This document shows, in pieces, positions 61,275-64,000 of a DNA stretch of 64,000 bases. The number at the start of each line of letters is the position of its first letter. The stretch's first letter is position 1. The DNA is from Trichobilharzia regenti. Its lineage: Eukaryota > Platyhelminthes > Trematoda > Strigeidida > Schistosomatidae. Where the stretch lies: the NCBI GenBank assembly GCA_944472135.2, contig OX235263.1:86398721-86462720 (forward strand), given 5' to 3'. The notes under the pieces are model-generated. The model was not told the origin of the DNA, ran no database searches, and saw only the letters and a program-made list of their open reading frames with translations. The position numbers and the translations under genes are program-made.

Positions 61275-62685
61275 ATTCACACATATATACATGCTTATAA
61301 CCACCCCACCTCACAATCTACTCCCTTCCAGTCCATACACTTCAGCTTGACATTGTACATATATGTATTGTTGTTTGATGCATTACAAAATCCAATTTTC
61401 TTTTCAGTATTATATGTATCCTTAAGTTCCAGTTGGAGCATAACATTTCAGTGTAGCTCATCTGTAGTATTCTATTCTCTGTTGACTTTCTTATTTAGCT
61501 CCACAACCGCCCTCATCATGCGATCTCCTCCAATAACACTGCTGAAAATATCTTTGATGTTAACATATAAGACCCTAACTGAATGAGCACACCAAATAGA
61601 ATCTTGATCCAACCAATCACATTTAGAAAAAGATATATTGAGGCGAAAAGGAAAACAGCGTGTTTAGAAAAGTGCAAAAATTTACTAAAATAGGATACTC
61701 GTTCTTCAACTTATTGTTCAAATAACTTCCAGTTTCGTTTAGCAGTGTCTAGACTCATTCGTACGAATTTTCATATACAGTAGAGGGTCTCAAGGTTTAG
61801 CTTTTAAGTGGAGGTACTAACCTCCACTCACGAGTAACCTTCCCTCTTTTTTGGGGGGTGGGGTGGCGTGAAGCAGTTGATGGCGAGCATTCTCCCACTG
61901 AACGACTCATGCAGAGGGTTCGGCTGAAGTTAGCAATTATTTCTCAACAGCAATAATAACCAAAGTACTTGATTTGATTCTTTCTTACTCTTCTTTTTTC
62001 GTCTAAATTTTAACTTTTTCCAATATTATCCCTCATTATAAAGGGATGATTGTATAATTTGACTTCTACGGAATTAGTACAAGGTAAAATATGAAAACAA
62101 GGAGAGAGAGAAAGAATGATACTTAATTATTGAGTCTTACTCATGTTTATCCCATTAGTCTTTGTTTTTTGTCGAAATTTTTATTCCTATAATCATTATC
62201 ACATACTTTCAAATGATAGATTTCTACTTCTCAGCATTTCACTATGAACTAAAATCAAGTCTTTTATAGTTTAGTACATTTATGTGTAGTTTGTTTGTTT
62301 TCATTTCTGTTCTAAATATTCTATTAAATGTTCAATGGAACAATTGTGAAACATTTGTACTTTTTCTTTTCGTTTTTTTTTGACTATAGACTATTATAAT
62401 TTCATACATTTATTCCCCTTAATGAATTTGAACAAAGCAAGAACTACAGTTTTAGCAGAATAAAGTGGTACCATCATTATTTATTTCGTTGCCTTCTCGT
62501 CAGCTGCTTACATGGCAAAGACATTATCAAATATATCTACAACAACAATTTTGACATGCTTGCACAGAGTTCATATTAAACAAAAAACCAATCGATCAAT
62601 ATACGCATACACTAAAAATATATACATATATAAATATGCAATATTAAACACTATTCCGAAAAATAATAATCATACACAATGGAAA
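61275..62685. other. Region downstream of the nAChR-like gene, probable 3' UTR
   Basis: After the stop at 61274 no coding sequence is recognisable. 61425-61560 resembles a decayed reverse RTE tail. AATAAA at about 62459 is one possible polyadenylation signal; no site is certain. Confidence 0.4.
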
Positions 62686-62689
62686 CTTT

Positions 62690-63435
62690 TAGCGTTTCGC
62701 ATTCGGAAGAAAGAGAGGTGAAAATATCCAGTTACTAGGGTAAAGAAAGACTTATAACGGCTTCTTTCTGGACGCATAAATCAGGTTTCAGGCGTTTGAT
62801 TGAAATTGCTTCAGCAAACTTAAGGAGAATTGAGCTCTTTTGCCTATTCATAATTTTGAACGATCTTGCAACGTCGACCTCATGACCTGTGTCAAGGAGA
62901 TATCTTGCGATCGTACTGTTTGAAGCATTTGTTCCCTTTAGACGTAAGCTTTTTGGTATATGTTCAGGAAATCGTAGGTATGCCCTTCTTCTTTCTGTCC
63001 TCCCAATGTAACTGCTACCGCAGATACATGTAAATTTGTATACACACAGTTGGAGTTAACATGAGAAGGATATCTATCGATTTTTGATTGATCCAAAGAG
63101 CAAGTTGTTCGATAGACGGGAACGAGCTTAGCTGCAGGATAGGCTATGGCTAGTCATGTACTCAGCCTTCTGTTGATCATCGCTGCAATGTTTTCACCTT
63201 CATAATCAAGCTGAAAGTAGATTGTCTCTTTACCCACTGTGATTTGTTTTACATTTGTGACTTCAGATCTTCGATACTTGTTGATGAACCTTTGAGGGTA
63301 CCCATTGCTCTTCGATATCTTTTCAAGGAACTCAAACTCCTCCTCTAATTTCTCTATAGAGCATATTCTCCTCGATCTATAGTGCAGAGTCTTGACTAGA
63401 CCACGTTTAAAGCTATTTAGACTATTATGATTTCT
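62690..63435 (-). mobile_element. Penelope-like element, RT thumb and GIY-YIG endonuclease
   Basis: Minus: SFKRGLVKTLHYRSRRICSI, EFEFLEKISKSNGYPQRFIN (thumb, frame 63154-63430), then across a frame change VYKFTCICGSSYIGRTERRR and HIPKSLRLKGTNASNSTIAR (endonuclease, 63045-62870), and KPDLCVQKEA at the C-terminus. Intact GIY-YIG signature in a broken frame. Confidence 0.82.
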
Positions 63436-63627
63436 GTGCGTCGGTGGCACAGTGGTTAGGACTCTCGCCGACCATGCACATGACCCGAAGTTCGATCCCC
63501 TGCCGACGCACACATGATATCTATGGTCGGTCTGCAAAATTTGGGCTCCCGATATCCATGGTGAAAACTACATACTTGTACCGAAAATATAGTGTGGAAT
63601 CAAGCTGTAAATCAAAAAAAAAAAATA
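63436..63627 (+). mobile_element. tRNA-headed SINE
   Basis: GTGCGTCGGTGGCACAGTGG with complementary CTGCCGACGCACAC closing the acceptor-like stem, B-box-like AGTTCGATCCC, and poly-A end (63609-63625). Borders the PLE thumb on its left. Confidence 0.87.
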
Positions 63628-63779
63628 GAATTTGTTCAATAGAAAAATAAAAATAATCGTAAGGTGTTTTTGTGCCCACATATATAACAGACGCCATAAA
63701 TCAGATATTCCAATGCGTGTAAAAAAATCGATAAAACAAGCATTTAAACAGCCAATCATACATAACATCTATCTTCCTT

Positions 63780-64000
63780 TAAGTATGTAAAATTCACATT
63801 CGAATCGGAATATGAACAAGGAGAATTAGCAATAATTTTAGATTGTAAAATAAAACGAATAGAAGAAGGTAAACTGCACGCTAAAGTGTTTATAAAACAC
63901 CAACGCATTCTAATAGATATTACTTAGACTTTAATTCGTCTCATCCGTTATCTGTCTGTGAAGGCACGCTTAGTTAAGTGTCTGTCTAACAAACCGAGCA
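63780..64000 (+). mobile_element. Penelope-like element RT fragment, running off the window
   Basis: Plus strand: VKFTFESEYEQGELAIILDC, KIKRIEEGKLHAKVFIKHQR, then LIRYLSVKARLVKCLSNKPS after a frame change. RT segment between palm and thumb. Confidence 0.78.

Noticed and set aside
1..64000. CRISPR arrays, bacterial operons, rRNA genes
   Set aside because: No regular spacer-repeat arrays, ribosome binding sites or rRNA motifs; introns and retroelements show nuclear animal DNA.

Overview
The window looks like a schistosome (blood fluke, Schistosoma) nuclear chromosome fragment. The DNA is AT-rich and dense in fragments of Penelope-like retroelements (PLEs; RT plus GIY-YIG endonuclease), SR2/RTE-type LINE 3' ends, tRNA-headed SINEs and Sm-alpha-like retroposons that carry hammerhead-ribozyme motifs. 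That combination is known from Schistosoma. I cannot name the species from the sequence alone.

Only one host gene is convincing, and it spans most of the window on the + strand (18029-61274). It encodes a Cys-loop ligand-gated ion channel, most like a non-alpha, cation-type nicotinic acetylcholine receptor (nAChR) subunit. I assembled six coding exons from splice sites and matching intron phases: 18029-18104 (signal peptide), 23476-23702, 27844-27953, 44546-45306 (Cys-loop, TM1, TM2), 50091-50284 (TM3) and 60547-61274 (intracellular loop, TM4, stop). Five introns of about 5.4, 4.1, 16.6, 4.8 and 10.3 kb hold almost only repeats. Exon 4 appears to carry three single-base deletions and exon 6 one. 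Supplying one base at each site gives a continuous frame of about 699 codons, so the defects are either consensus errors or early gene decay.

Layout. 1-18000: upstream repeats, mainly PLE fragments, including a 1.85 kb direct duplication (1-1852 and 13040-14895) and a large fold-back (9047-10768). 18-28 kb: exons 1-3 among SR2/RTE fragments, SINEs and a 686-bp-arm PLE palindrome (24088-25511) with a hammerhead-like motif in each arm. 28-44.5 kb: the largest intron, with RTE, SINE and Sm-alpha copies and a PLE RT fragment (42590-43144). 44.5-61.3 kb: exons 4-6, separated by PLE, RTE, a second LINE class and two apparent solo LTRs (46054-46360, 56142-56461) nested in older elements. 61.3-64 kb: downstream region with more PLE remnants.

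Nearly all other open frames are decayed retroelement pieces or chance frames in SINEs. The recurring themes are fold-back pairs of element 3' ends and a dense set of hammerhead-type motifs in at least three SINE-like families plus PLEs.
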